This document shows, in pieces, positions 9,415 to 20,154 of a stretch of DNA of 64,000 nucleotides. Each line of letters starts with the position of its first letter. The stretch's first letter is position 1. A program made the translations under genes and the position numbers. The DNA comes from Tridacna crocea (Eukaryota; Mollusca; Bivalvia; Cardiida; Cardiidae), in assembly GCA_943736015.1 (NCBI GenBank), contig OX031070.1, positions 41,626,173-41,690,172 on the forward strand, given 5' to 3'. The notes under the pieces are model-generated. The model was not told the DNA's origin, did not search any database, and was given only the letters and a program-made list of their open reading frames with translations.

Positions 9415-9725
9415 GAGAAGTCGTTTTCATTTCGATCTTTTTTTATTTGCAAACTTCAATCACGTTAACCGTTTCATTCGTTTGCGGTTTTATACCGTCC
9501 TATTATATGGGAGACAACTCTGTGTGACATAAAGACGAAAGTTTGTACGAGTTTTCTCCCTTAGACCATTGATCGATCACTATTTCAAACGTCTATCTCT
9601 TCGTCTTTCTGATTGGTCAATCCAATTCACACCCCTCCGTTGTCAACCAATCAAAGTTAAGCTTTCAAATTTCAATTATTTCCGGAAAGGGAAACAAAGT
9701 TGCCGACCGGCTCGTATGGGGATTC
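9415..9725 (-). repeat. right arm of the 300-bp inverted repeat, promoter-like
   Basis: Inverted partner of 7605-7905. On the minus strand: CCAAT boxes at 9652 and 9616, GGTCTAAGGGAGAAAACTCG at 9568, TATAAAACCGC at 9494. It points left, toward the other arm. Confidence 0.65.
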
Positions 9726-10719
9726 ACTTTGAATTTTGTTTATATGGAAAGTGATTGTTATCATAATTAAAATTGATAGCGCCTGATGGTACCTGTACGG
9801 TAAACTGTAAGTAATTTAATCAAATTGTTTTCTAAAGGTGTATTTTTAGCGTATTTCTCCCTCCTTTGAACATGCAGTATGGCCTTTTCTCATTTCTCCG
9901 TTCATTCTCGCTTCTCCGTTCATGTACTAAAGCGGAAGGAAAAAGCGCTCATGACGTTTTGTTCCACTCTGGTTCTATTCTACTCTGTTAGATATTATGC
10001 ATAGCATCCTATCCTACACCTATAGTAATTTTCTATCAAATTGGACGCAAAAATGCTACAAAAGAGAGTACTTTTCACAGTTTGAAAGAAACTGTTTCAT
10101 TAGATCCTATAAGAAGCAAATTTTCAATGTTTTCAACATTAAATATGCCTAAACGGGTTGTGTTTACCCTTTACTATGAATAAGCTGGTCCGTCTGAACT
10201 AGAATGTAGAATATTCATCAGTCTTTAGCGACCGGCCTTGACATTTAATCAAATGAATGGAAAAAAGAGAAAGTGGCCATACTACCCAGGTTGGTGAGGT
10301 AGCTTTGAAAAAATCCTCGTATCAAACCTTTTGATGCAAGTTAAAGTGACTTTTTTCAGTAACAAGTTTGATTCAGATTTTATATTCGATCATTACATGC
10401 AAATTTTGATTCCTTGACTGAAAATGTGAATTTTGTGAGCTTATTTACGCTTTAGGTGAACAGAGAAAGGAGAACACAGTATAGCAAAAGGCAAAGTTGA
10501 AAATCTTTCGAGCCAAAACAGTTTTTTTTTTTAAATTACGTACAGAAAGACGATGCTAGTTGTTGTGAATTGATGCTATGAGTGTACGCAGTGGTCTAGC
10601 TTCTATTTTCGTTTGAAAATTTGAAATGTGAAGAAACAAAACTTGCTTTTTATAAGAAAACCTTTGGTCAAGCCAGGACTCTTCTTACACATTGCAAGTC
10701 ATCTTGAAAACTTTCTTTT
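9726..10719. other. unassigned, no gene seen
   Basis: About 1 kb of moderately AT-rich sequence. A repeated CTTCTCCGTTCAT-like motif lies near 9892-9925. No repeat family recognised. Confidence 0.4.
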
Positions 10720-10949
10720 TTAACCCTTTACTCCTTAGATACTCATTTTGACATATCAACAACAGACAGCTTTTGAAAACATTGTGGGAAAAGGAGAAAT
10801 TGCTAGTAATGAGCAATTTCTCCTTTTCCCACAATGTTTTCCACTAAATCATATATTTGTATCCTCATTTGTGCATATTTTTGACATCATATCTTTATTT
10901 GCTGCTGAAATGTAAGAGCCTCAAATTGGCATATCAGGTAAAGGGTTAA
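10720..10949 (+). mobile_element. TTAA hairpin MITE, subfamily B
   Basis: TTAA at 10720 and 10946. Differs from the main type in both flanks (TTACTCCTTAGATACTC; CCTCAAATTGGCATAT) and in the hairpin tip (TTGCTAGTAATGAGCAA), but keeps the stem base. Partner copies at 24124 and 29242. Confidence 0.9.
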
Positions 10950-11101
10950 ATCTGTGATTATATGTCATAAAAGTCCTCGGCCTTCTGAATTTGACCAAAT
11001 GCAAGTTGGCAAAGAGAACAGATATTCCCAATTTCTTTTGCCAGCTCCTTGCCTAGATACCATGCCTCCTTCTGTCCTACCATCAATCTTCGATGGTTAA
11101 A
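10950..11101. other. unassigned
   Basis: Short stretch between MITE and duplicated segment; nothing recognised. Confidence 0.3.
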
Positions 11102-11545
11102 GCAGGGATCATATAGATTATACATTATATACAACCTCTGGTTAAAGTAAATGCTTTCGACGGATAGGTTCTAGAATAAGTCTTGGAAATTTGATTGACA
11201 AATGATTTCATTAGTAAACAATATTATTTTTATAGGTAACAGGCTTTTTCGTCCCTGGTCTTGTTCATCCAGGCTCATTCGTACTGGCTTGTTTGTCCCC
11301 AAAAGAAATTAAATTAACAAACATATAGATACATGTACATAATTATGGATTTTCAACTCATATTGTGTTGTAAGGCCACTAACCTAGGCAAATGGTGATG
11401 CAGAAACCCTTGAACCATTAATAAAGTTTTTGTTCTGTTTAAAATATGACTTCGACAGAGACAAAAACAAAGCATTAATAAGTTTTATTTAAAATTCTTT
11501 TATGCATACAATAACAATTCATTTAGGAGGGCAAATACTGATAAT
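11102..11545 (+). repeat. segment duplicated in inverted orientation
   Basis: Matches 19866-20070 (first half) and 18720-18990 (second half) on the opposite strand. Shared landmarks include GGATAGGTTCTAGAATAAG, CTTTTTCGTCCCTGGTCTTG and CAAATGGTG-TGCAGAAACC. Confidence 0.8.
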
Positions 11546-11569
11546 TCTGCAATAAGATTGAAAAGGTGG

Positions 11570-11672
11570 CGTGGGACGAACAAGCCTAGACAAACGAGCC
11601 GGGGCTAATGAGCCCAGCTAGGATGAACAAGCCCAGGGACTAACTGGTTATGGGATGAACATGCCCAGAGCC
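11570..11672. repeat. GGACGAACAAGCC-type degenerate tandem motif
   Basis: About five imperfect units of 13-20 bp (GGACGAACAAGCC, AGACAAACGAGCC, GATGAACAAGCCC and similar). The same motif is at 11255-11300, 19873-19936 and 25995-26030. Confidence 0.65.
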
Positions 11673-12081
11673 ATTTTTATATATTTGAAAAAATTATAGA
11701 ATTGAAGTAAATTATTTTTCACCCCATTTTAGACATTCTTTATTAGATAGATGGCTATCATTTATCTACAGGTACAAGATTGGAAACTGAGATTGGGAGG
11801 GTGGTATGGAAACCATTATGTTGTAAGATGTAAAGCTGAAAGAAGTTGAAGGAACGATACATAGAAATTGTCTTATGAAAACTGGAGAAATTGACTTTAA
11901 AAATACACAGAATGGAATTTGTAAGTTACCATAATGATAAAAGATTTCAGTTTGTCAAGTAAAGACATTTACATAATTATAAGTGTATACTAAGCCTTAG
12001 TGATCTGTCGCTCAAAGGTACGGTTTTGCCTTCTGAATTGCAGAAAATTAAACAAAAAAATGATCAATGAACAGCTATTAT
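11673..12081. other. unassigned, no gene seen
   Basis: AT-rich; no frame or repeat recognised. Confidence 0.35.
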
Positions 12082-12308
12082 TTAACCATTACCACACAGT
12101 CCAGACTTTTAACGATCCTGGGGAAAAGGCTCATTGAAAACATTGTGGGAAAAGGAGAAAATGCTGGTGACCAGCATTTTCTCCTTTTCCCACAATATTT
12201 TCCACTGTTCCATAAGCAAATTGCAATGCTTGAGTCATTTTTTTTTTTCATGTGCAAATGCTTTTAATTTGGACAAGTCTAAAATTTTATCATCTGGTAA
12301 AAGGTTAA
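12082..12308 (+). mobile_element. TTAA hairpin MITE
   Basis: TTAA to TTAA, hairpin around TGCTGGTGACCAGCA. A T run of about 11 in the right arm. Confidence 0.9.
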
Positions 12309-12454
12309 TGTTATCATTCATTTCCTGATTAAATTGTTTTCATATCCCGATAATTTCCACAACATCAAATAATTTCCATTTTGTCCAAAAAATTCCAGGT
12401 GCATATTTTAGGCCTACCTACTTATGACTGTTTAGTTTTATTCAACGTTCAGCC

Positions 12455-12540
12455 CTTTGCGAAATACTAAATCAAGCATTTTCTTCTTTCCCACAATCTT
12501 TTCTATATTTTCAAAGAGATATTTTAAGTTTTTAGTCACT
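12455..12540 (+). mobile_element. decayed TTAA MITE right half, interrupted
   Basis: AAGCATTTTCTTCTTTCCCACAA to GTTTTTAGTCACTT, then cut by the next copy at TTAA. Confidence 0.5.
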
Positions 12541-12762
12541 TTAACCCATTACCACACAATCCCTACTTTTGACGCCCCTGAGAAAGAAGCCTTTAGAAAA
12601 CATTGTGGGAAAAGGAGAAAATGCTGGTAACCAGCATTTTCTCCTTTTCCCACAATGTCTTCTACCCTTCACAAGGTAGAATTTTCAGTCACTGTTATTT
12701 TGTTGTCTGCTAATGCTTTCAATTTGGACCAGTCTAAAATATTATAGTTTGGTAATGCGTTT
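12541..12762 (+). mobile_element. TTAA hairpin MITE
   Basis: TTAACCCATTACCACACAA; clean hairpin 12597-12661; right end TTTGGTAATGCGTTTA, with the TTAA lost. First of a cluster of three. Confidence 0.88.
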
Positions 12763-12764
12763 AC

Positions 12765-12992
12765 TGCAGTATTTACCAAACAACAATTTTAGACAAGTCC
12801 AAATTCAAAGCATTTGCAGACAACAAAATTAATGTGACTAAAGAACTGAAGTTTGTTTTGGAAAGGAAAGAAAACATTGTAGGAAAAAGAGAAAATACTG
12901 GTTACCAGCATTTTTTCCTTTTCCCACAATGTTTTCAGAAGGCTTCTTTCTCAGGGTCATGAAAACTAAGGATTGTTTGTGAAAGGGTTTAA
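12765..12992 (-). mobile_element. TTAA hairpin MITE
   Basis: Begins AGTATTTACCAAACAACAA; hairpin 12870-12935; ends GTGAAAGGGTTTAA, sharing TTAA at 12989 with the next copy. Confidence 0.85.
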
Positions 12993-13211
12993 CCCTTTGC
13001 CTAACAATCCCTGGTTTTACAGCCCTGAGACAGAAGCCTTTTGAAAACATTGTGGGAAAAGGAGAAAATGCTGTATTTTCTCCTTTTCCCACAATGTTTC
13101 CTATCCTACTGAAAACGAATTTTCAATTTTTTAGTTGCCTTTTTTCATCGTCTGCAAGTGCTTTCAATTTGGATCAGTCCAACATTTTATTGTTTATTAA
13201 AGGGTCAACTT
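12989..13211 (+). mobile_element. TTAA hairpin MITE, short-tipped
   Basis: The hairpin tip is reduced to AAAATGCTGTATTTT (GGTAACCA lost) while the stem stays paired. The right end is degraded at about 13205. Confidence 0.85.
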
Positions 13212-13560
13212 GTCATCATGCTGCAAATGTTTTCAATTTGGACAAGGTCTAAGATTTTGTTGTTTGGTAAAGAGTTAATTTCTCTTCTGCAATCGCTTCA
13301 AAATGGAAAAGTTTTACAATTTTGTTGTCTGGTAGGGAGCTGAGACTGTTCCCGCACAGATCTATAGATTTTGTTTACATTGATGTCTGTTGTGATGGCA
13401 GCGTTATAACTGTGTCAGTCCTTTTCCAAACTGTCTCATCTTCTGCAATGGCTTTAAACCAGAAAGGTTTACAAATTTGTTGTCTTGTTGTCTACTTTGT
13501 TGACAGTTCCTGGACAGTTCTATGTTGTTGACATTGATGTTGTCTGTTGATATAGCTAGC
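13212..13560. repeat. tandem MITE right-end fragments
   Basis: Contains CAATTTGGACAAGGTCTAAG and GTTTGGTAAAGAGTTAA at 13230-13278. An imperfect duplication of about 150 bp follows (13280-13395 and 13434-13545), with TTGTTGTCT and TTTACAATTTTG / TTTACAAATTTG motifs. Confidence 0.5.
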
Positions 13561-13571
13561 ATACTAACTAT

Positions 13572-13798
13572 TTAAGTCTTTACCACACAATCCCGACATT
13601 TTACAACCCAGGGATAGAAGCCTTTTGAAATCATTGTAGGAAAAGGAGATATGCTGGTAACCAACATTTTCTCCTTTTCCTACGATGCTTTCTACACTGG
13701 TGGAAACAAATTTCATCTTTAAGTTACATTGATTTTGTCATCTGCAAATGCTTTCAATTTGGAACAGACTTAAATTTTGTCGTTTGGTAAAGAGTTAA
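13572..13798 (+). mobile_element. TTAA hairpin MITE
   Basis: TTAA at 13572 and 13795. The stem base reads GTAGGAAAAGG with CCTTTTCCTAC opposite, a matched change from GTGGG/CCCAC. Confidence 0.9.
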
Positions 13799-14029
13799 AT
13801 CCCTTTCTATACTTTATCACATAACCTCCCTTTTTTTCAGTGTAATACACACAATACAAATTTTCTTTTCTTACACACATTTGATATCACATAAATTGTG
13901 TGACATCATTTTTGACGTCATTTTGTATGCATTTCATACAAGTTAATGGGTCTCATGTAAAAATACAGCGGGCGCATTTATGAATGTTTTTGCATCATCT
14001 GATCTATATTTTGTGAAATATCGTTATGT

Positions 14030-14195
14030 GATAAATAGAATCTGACATTCGTGGGCGTTTGAGATAAAATTTTATTAAACTCATCAAGGAAAATGTTATT
14101 AAGCTCGCCAAAACTCGCTTAATAACTTTTCCCTTGACTCGTTTAATAAAATCTTATCTCAAAAGCCAACTCATGTCGGATCCTATATATCTTAC
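14030..14195. repeat. long foldback, shared ends / private stem (1)
   Basis: Flanked by ATAAATAGA on the left and CCTATATAT on the right. The stem includes TTTGAGATAA, TTTTATTAAAC and GTTATTAAGC with their complements; loop near CCAAAACTCG. Two similar structures at 58012 and 63085. Confidence 0.7.
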
Positions 14196-14237
14196 ATTTC
14201 GCCCTTCATCCTGCTACAGTCAAAGCCCAAGTTTTGC

Positions 14238-14360
14238 TTTTTTAACTCTACACCACATGTTCCCGACTTTTAACGACCCAGAGAAAGAAGCCTTTTCTCC
14301 TTTTACCACAATGTTTTCTAAGGGCTTCTTTCTCATGGTCTTCAAAAGTAGGGATTTTAG
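14238..14360. mobile_element. TTAA MITE remnant with two left arms
   Basis: TTTTTTAACTCTACACCACATG with CCCAGAGAAAGAAGCC on the left and the inverted equivalent (GGGCTTCTTTCTCATGG, AAAAGTAGGG) on the right, so it reads as left arm, short stem, left arm. Part of the same sequence recurs at 15085. Confidence 0.5.
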
Positions 14361-14990
14361 TATTTATCTTTATTTTCGACCTTTACTGCTTAGTACTCAG
14401 CTGAGCGATATAGGACCATCATGATCCTCTTGTGTTTTGTTGAGGTGTGATTGATGGAATACCATAGGGCAGGAAAATAACCTGATCAGCCCTTTCCCTC
14501 TCTTCCTTTCCTGTCTGCTATGCTTAATTCTGGTGATCTATCCATACATAATATTCCAGCAAAAGTATGTCAGCATCATATGAAAATGCTAAAATGGTGT
14601 CATAAAAATTTATACTCTCTGCAATAACTTGCCATGGTGTTTTAAGCAACAAGCATCAACATTTAGTTTTGATACTCATTGCTTTAAATTCTCTGACATT
14701 CTGTGTTTTTGGCAGATCACATACTTAAAAACAAAAAAAAGACTAACGGACGGACTGAGGGACGGATGGAAACCCAGTCATGACATAAGCTCTGCTGGCT
14801 TTCAGTCAGTACAGCTAAAAAACCAGATTCTCCTCAATAACCTTGAGCCAAAAACAACTGACACTTACCTATAATCGGCCCTTTCAATATCTGGACTATC
14901 CAACAGATATGCAGATGACACATGTAGCTAAAATGGAAAAACAGAGCTCTAGATGGAGGTTTCAAAATTTAAAATATTAATTATTCCCCA
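14361..14990. other. unassigned, no gene seen
   Basis: No coding frame of note. GGACGGACTGAGGGACGGATGG near 14749 is a short GGACGG tandem. Confidence 0.35.
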
Positions 14991-15069
14991 CCAAACCCTA
15001 TGTTATGGGTACTATTTGGAATCGTCTCAACAAGACAATTCTAATGAGTACCCACAATATAGGGTTTGG
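14991..15069. repeat. hairpin element, single copy
   Basis: Arms CCAAACCCTATGTTATGGGT and ACCCACAATATAGGGTTTGG, with an inner stem GAATCGTCT / AGACAATTC. No second copy noticed in the window. Confidence 0.65.
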
Positions 15070-15079
15070 AAAATAAATA

Positions 15080-15145
15080 ATAACTTTTGAAGACCATGAG
15101 AAAGAAGCCCTTAGAAAACATTGTGGTAAAAGGAGAAAATACTAA
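15080..15145 (+). mobile_element. TTAA MITE fragment
   Basis: ACTTTTGAAGACCATGAGAAAG to GTAAAAGGAGAAAATACT; cut off in the hairpin. Confidence 0.55.
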
Positions 15146-15785
15146 ATATTCAAAGGTCCAAGGCCAAATGATAATGAAACAAGAGCAGCAAATTGTCATA
15201 ATTCGACTTGCGACTTCAAATTTCTGTTCTGGACAAGCAAGAAATAATGTAAAAATGAAGATCAAAGTGGAATTACTCAAAATTGGCGCTAGGTAGAGTT
15301 ATTGTTCTTGCACACTGTACTCTGTAATATTGCAACAGACATGCAGACCTAGTTTGAAGTAATTCTGACTTGAAATGACAAAGTTATAATCCAGACAAGC
15401 AGAAAATGCTGTAAAAATGATGATCAAAGAGAAATAACTAATAGACAGTATGGGGTAGAGTTATGGTTCTTTCACACTGCACTCTTTATTATTGCAACAA
15501 ACGCAAATGCCAAGTTTTAAGTCAATCAGACTGGAGATGACAAAGTTATGCTCCGGACTAAAAACTATTCTAGAGAACTTTCTAATTCAAGGACAAACAA
15601 CTCCAGTCATTCCTGTCTGATTAGCCCCATAATCAAACTCATCCGAGATCTTACAGTCATATATATTTTGACCAAGTTTGGTGCTGATTGGTTGATAATT
15701 GTACATGCTAGAGTGTAAACAAAGAAATATGAACGGACGGTCAGACAGGCAGACGGTGACTGATCACAATAGCTCAGGTGAGCTA
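15146..15785 (+). repeat. mollusc-type repeat with ~150-bp tandem units, ending AGGTGAGCTAAA
   Basis: Two to three diverged units contain GACAAAGTTAT, GTAGAGTTAT-GTTCTT-CACACTG and ATTGCAACA. The last part has GACGGTCAGACAGGCAGACGG and AATAGCTCAGGTGAGCTAAA. This tail type is known to me from bivalve repeats; no enzyme frame is present. Confidence 0.6.
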
Positions 15786-15960
15786 AAGACTTCCTACAGT
15801 TGTTCTCCTTAACAAGTACTAGTGTCCAGCGAAAAGTTTGATTCAATAGACCCAAGATCAAGGTCACCGTTGAAGGTCAAATGTTTAAATTGACCTTGTC
15901 TGGAGAATATAACTTCTACATTTACCAATGGATTTTAAAAAAAAATCACACTTATTCTCC
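15786..15960. repeat. AGGTCAAGGTCAC repeat, single unit
   Basis: Same unit as at 4619-5220: AACAAGTACTAGTGTCCAG, ATCAAGGTCACC, TAACTTCTACATTTACC. It ends where the TIR element begins at TTAA. Confidence 0.7.
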
Positions 15961-16518
15961 TTAAAGGTGAGTATTTAGAATTTTCACATCGCACCAAAAT
16001 AAAAAATATATATATATCATTGGAATTTATATGAAAAAAACAATACAAATCATCATTAATTAAGAATCGTAAAATTACAAAAAAAAATGTTTTCGATGGT
16101 ATTCCCTTAAAAGGCTACGTAGGCTCATAAGCTATTTTTAGATTTCGCGCCAAAAATCAATAAAGCATTGTGGGAATTTCAAGTGACTGGCACGTGACTA
16201 ATAACGCTTAGATTCCATTACATTACAAAAATGTAATAATTATTTTCCATAATGTCTTCTTCGGACGGATGTTTGAAACTTCGTCTGTGTTTTCCTGTAT
16301 TTAAATGAGGGAATTGATAATCTAAAAATAGAACGTGTCTCCCGTTGTTGTCAACCTGGTCCGTAATAAATCTCTAATTTCTCGTGTTATCGGATGGTTT
16401 TTTTTTTACTACTAGGGTTTTATGATCGCAAATTAAAAGGCTTTGGGAGTAGATCTATAAGGATTTTTTTTGCATTTTTGTAAAATTTTCGTCCCAAAAT
16501 CTGAAGGGCCACCTTTAA
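15961..16518 (+). mobile_element. ~560-bp non-autonomous DNA element, TTAAAGGTG ends
   Basis: Terminal inverted repeats TTAAAGGTG / CACCTTTAA, with TTAA at both limits. Homologous over its length to 56870-57416 in inverted orientation (CTAAAAATA, GCATTGTGGGAA, AAAAGGCTTTGGG). No transposase frame. Confidence 0.8.
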
Positions 16519-17539
16519 CCTGTAGGGTATGAAGCACGGGATTCATGATAGGCAGGTTGTACATGTAGTTGGTACAAGGTTCATTCAGCTTTGAGAGGGT
16601 AACGCGTATGTGTAGACGTTTTATTTTTTTTCCTATGTACCTGCTTGATGGTTTTTACTTCGGGGAAATGACGATAACCGGCAGAGTTCATACTAGCGCT
16701 TCGAATACAATAATTACAATGTTCTTTGTCGAAAAGGAATGTTTTAAAATTTGAAGTACAGTTTGTCAAACAGAAGAGAATATGTTTTGCAAAAGATAAA
16801 GCGTATTCATTAGATAAGTATTAATTACGGTTTATTATTAATGTAGTGTGGGTCATGATGACAACAAGTAGTATTTGTAGCGCAGTTGCTTCCATTGGCA
16901 AAGTTTATTTTATTTTTATGTTCAGTTCTGTTACACGTTTACTATTTCAGTTCACAAGACAAAATTGGATATTGGTATTTAATATAATTATTGTCATATA
17001 TGACTCACTTACCCGACTTCAGAATCATGATGGACGTATAACAGAGGATAGGCAACACTTCTTGAGGGTATGGCATCTGAGAAATAATCGTCTGCTTCAA
17101 ATCTGGCTTCTGGTGGGGTAACACTTCTGGCGGGATCGCCTTTACTCGGGTTGGAATGGTAGCAGGCAGGCACTATTAAAAAGCGCCAGAGAAGTAGAAA
17201 TACAAACAGAGAAGATAAGTAAAATTAATTGTTTAACTATTAATGTTCAAATAGTAATATAACTACTACGTAGTTGTGTTTAATTCGATACCAAGTACAG
17301 GATTGGCGATCAGAACGTCGTGAGTCAAGGGGTGTCTGTCTTTAGAATTGCTGGCCAAGGGTCAGTTACAATAATTTAAGTTGTAACAAATAGTCCTTGA
17401 ATTTATCATTTCACTTTATCAAGTTAATTTTACTTCATGCTAAACATGCTAAAGTTGATTGTGAGATGGGAAAATGAAAAAAGGAGCATTACTGTTCACA
17501 CGACAAAATTAGATATTAGAATTTAGCATATTTTATTGA
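16519..17539. other. unassigned, no gene seen
   Basis: Several frames under 95 codons, none recognisable. No repeat family identified. Confidence 0.35.
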
Positions 17540-18657
17540 CATTTATCAGGGTTTTAGTCTGACAGTTCATTTTGCGGGTCCTTGGGACTCGACTTCTATG
17601 ATTATGGGAGTCCTGGCTTAAAAATTGGGAGTCCCTTGGTTGTACAAATTTGAATACCCATACCTATTATTTTTTCCATATATTTGAATTTCCAAACGAG
17701 TTAAATAAAAAAAGAGAAATATTTCAAGCATCTACAGACGACCACTCCCGTCTGCTATGGATCTATATTTTCACTTCATAAAACTCTTTTTTTTTAACTA
17801 ATGAACGGAAATATAGCTTCCAATTATTGCTTTACACAGAGATTTGTATAAATTCACTGTTTAAATTCATTATTGCAGATGAGAAGATAGTTTTAAGTCC
17901 CCCTGATAGGACGATGCCATGCTGCTCTTTGTAGTGTCATGAGTTTTCGCGCTTTTTTAGCGATCTATTTTTTCGTGACAATTAATTTTTGGAGAAGTAT
18001 AACTACATGATTTGACATGGGTTAGTCAGTATGAATAGCAAGTAACTTAAAAATCTGTCACTTTACACTACATAAGAGGAATAACACCTTTGTTACCCTG
18101 TCATACATGACTCGCAATCATAGTCACAAAGCCAAGAATTCAAGTTTAGGCACCAAGCGTGTTCAAGAACTAACTACAGTCGATTCCGGGATTTCTTAAT
18201 CGATTATCGGAATCGGAAGCCAAAACTAACTGACTTTCGACTTAAAGTCGATCATCGGTCCCCCACTGGTTTGCAGACGCTATTTTTAACAACCTTTAGG
18301 GGCTCGGTCTAAATCACAGATAACGAGCCGGCCACTGTCGTAGATTATGAAAGTCAAAATTAATGATAATTTTCGGCGGATGCTATACGTCATTTTTTTA
18401 CAACATATCTTTATTTATGAAAAGAATTACTGTAAAGAATATGTTTTTGTTGAACTGTATTACCTACATGTATTTCCGATCAGCTTGACGAGAATGCTGG
18501 GTTTTTACACCGTACCAATCATCGAATCTTTACCCAATGACAACAAAATTAGGATTGCGTCCCAAGGGACACAGTAGCATAAGTTTTGGGAGTCCTGCTT
18601 CCCTATTTCTGCGTGCGAGACGCAGAAAATGTGCGTCCGTTAAAACCCTGCATTTAT
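17540..18657. mobile_element. 1.1-kb hAT-like non-autonomous element
   Basis: The element spans 17547-18650, begins CAGGGTTTTAG and ends TTAAAACCCTG (11-bp inverted ends), and is flanked by CATTTAT on both sides (17540-17546, 18651-18657). CAGGG-type ends suit the hAT superfamily, whose duplications are usually 8 bp; here 7 match. GGGAGTCC motifs recur inside. No transposase frame. Confidence 0.7.
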
Positions 18658-18719
18658 GATACAACGTTTTTTTGTCAGAATTCTGATTGACAAATAATCA
18701 CGTCTGCTTCATATTTGAC

Positions 18720-20070
18720 TTGTGCAGGAGGCCATATAATATATATATAAATATGATATGCATAAAAGAACTTTGAATAAAACTTATTAATGCTTTGTTT
18801 TTGCCTCTGTTGAAGTTGTATTTTAAACAGAACAAAGACTCTATTAATGGTTCAAGACTTGAAAACACAAGGTTTCTGCAACACCATTTGCCTAGGTTAG
18901 TGGCCTTACAACACAATATGAGTTGAAAATCCATAATCATGTACATGTATCTATATATGTTTGTTAATTTAATTTCTTTCCTAAATGCTATGATTTGGAC
19001 GACTCCTTTGACATTTTTCATTACCTTTAGTTATTTCTCTAAATGTAATGACGGGAATTACACCATCAATACTTTTTCTCTTACTTTGGTTTCTTCTATA
19101 AACATGATGTGGTTCTTTTTGGAACAGTTACAATATAATCTTTGGTTGAGTAAAATGGAGGCGATAATGTGCAGTTTACACATTTTCAAAACTAAGAAAT
19201 CGTTGAAAAATCTACTATGACCACCTTTGGTTGGCAAATACATAAGTAGGGAGGGACAAACACGCCTGAGTGAAAGTGGAATCAGTTCGTTTAAACATAT
19301 TATATTCATCAATTACATGTAATTACAAAGATCTAAAGACAAATCAACAAATTAACAAAAAGTAACTGACGAAATGGATCAGAACGAAAGCTAAGCTTAT
19401 ATTGTTCTTCTCCAAAATTTCAGGTACACAGTTACAGGTTCATAACGTAATAAAAATCATAACGGTATTTTGATTGCTATTGAAAGAAAACCGTGGGAAA
19501 GAAAAACAACAGGAAAATAAGCTGAAAAATAAGCTGAATTGGTGTGGAGTGTTTCACTGAGGGAACGAGGAGGAATTTTTCGCAAACAATTGACCTCCTC
19601 CATGACCGTCACGTATCAATAGATATTGGATGCTATCAATAACAAAACATGCAGTTACTTATTTAAATATAAGCATTTGAAATAAGTTTTGGAAGCAGGA
19701 TTTACACATCCAAAGAAAGAAAAAGCCATAATTATTCGAAGTTAATCTTCTGCTTTGACTAATATAAGAATGAACTGCTGCGAATATTTTTTCGTTATCA
19801 GGTTGATCAAGGTCTTCATCACCATATAAGATGACTTGAAGAGTAACTCTCGTAATTGTACTTATGTATCAGTTGGGACGAACAAGCCCGGACAAATGAG
19901 CCTGGACGAACAAGACCAGGGACGAAAAAGCCTGTTACATATAAAAGTAATATTGTTTACTAATAAAATCATTTGTCAATCATATTTCCAAGACTTATTC
20001 TAGAACCTATCCGTCAAAAGCATTTACTATAATCAGAGATTGTATATAACGTAAATATATGATCCCTGCT
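18720..20070 (-). repeat. inverted duplicate of 11102-11545 with ~0.9 kb between halves
   Basis: 18720-18990 and 19866-20070 match the two halves of the 11.1-kb segment on the opposite strand. The unmatched 18991-19865 is either an insertion here or a deletion there. Confidence 0.75.
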
Positions 20071-20154
20071 TATGGGACATGGAACATTTGAAAGAGAAAA
20101 AATAGGAGAAATAGATGTCAAAACTGAGAAGGGATATGTTGCTATATATTTCTG

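Noticed and set aside
16569-16769. Overlapping 61- and 62-codon frames on both strands
   Set aside because: No similarity to any family I know, no splice or start context.
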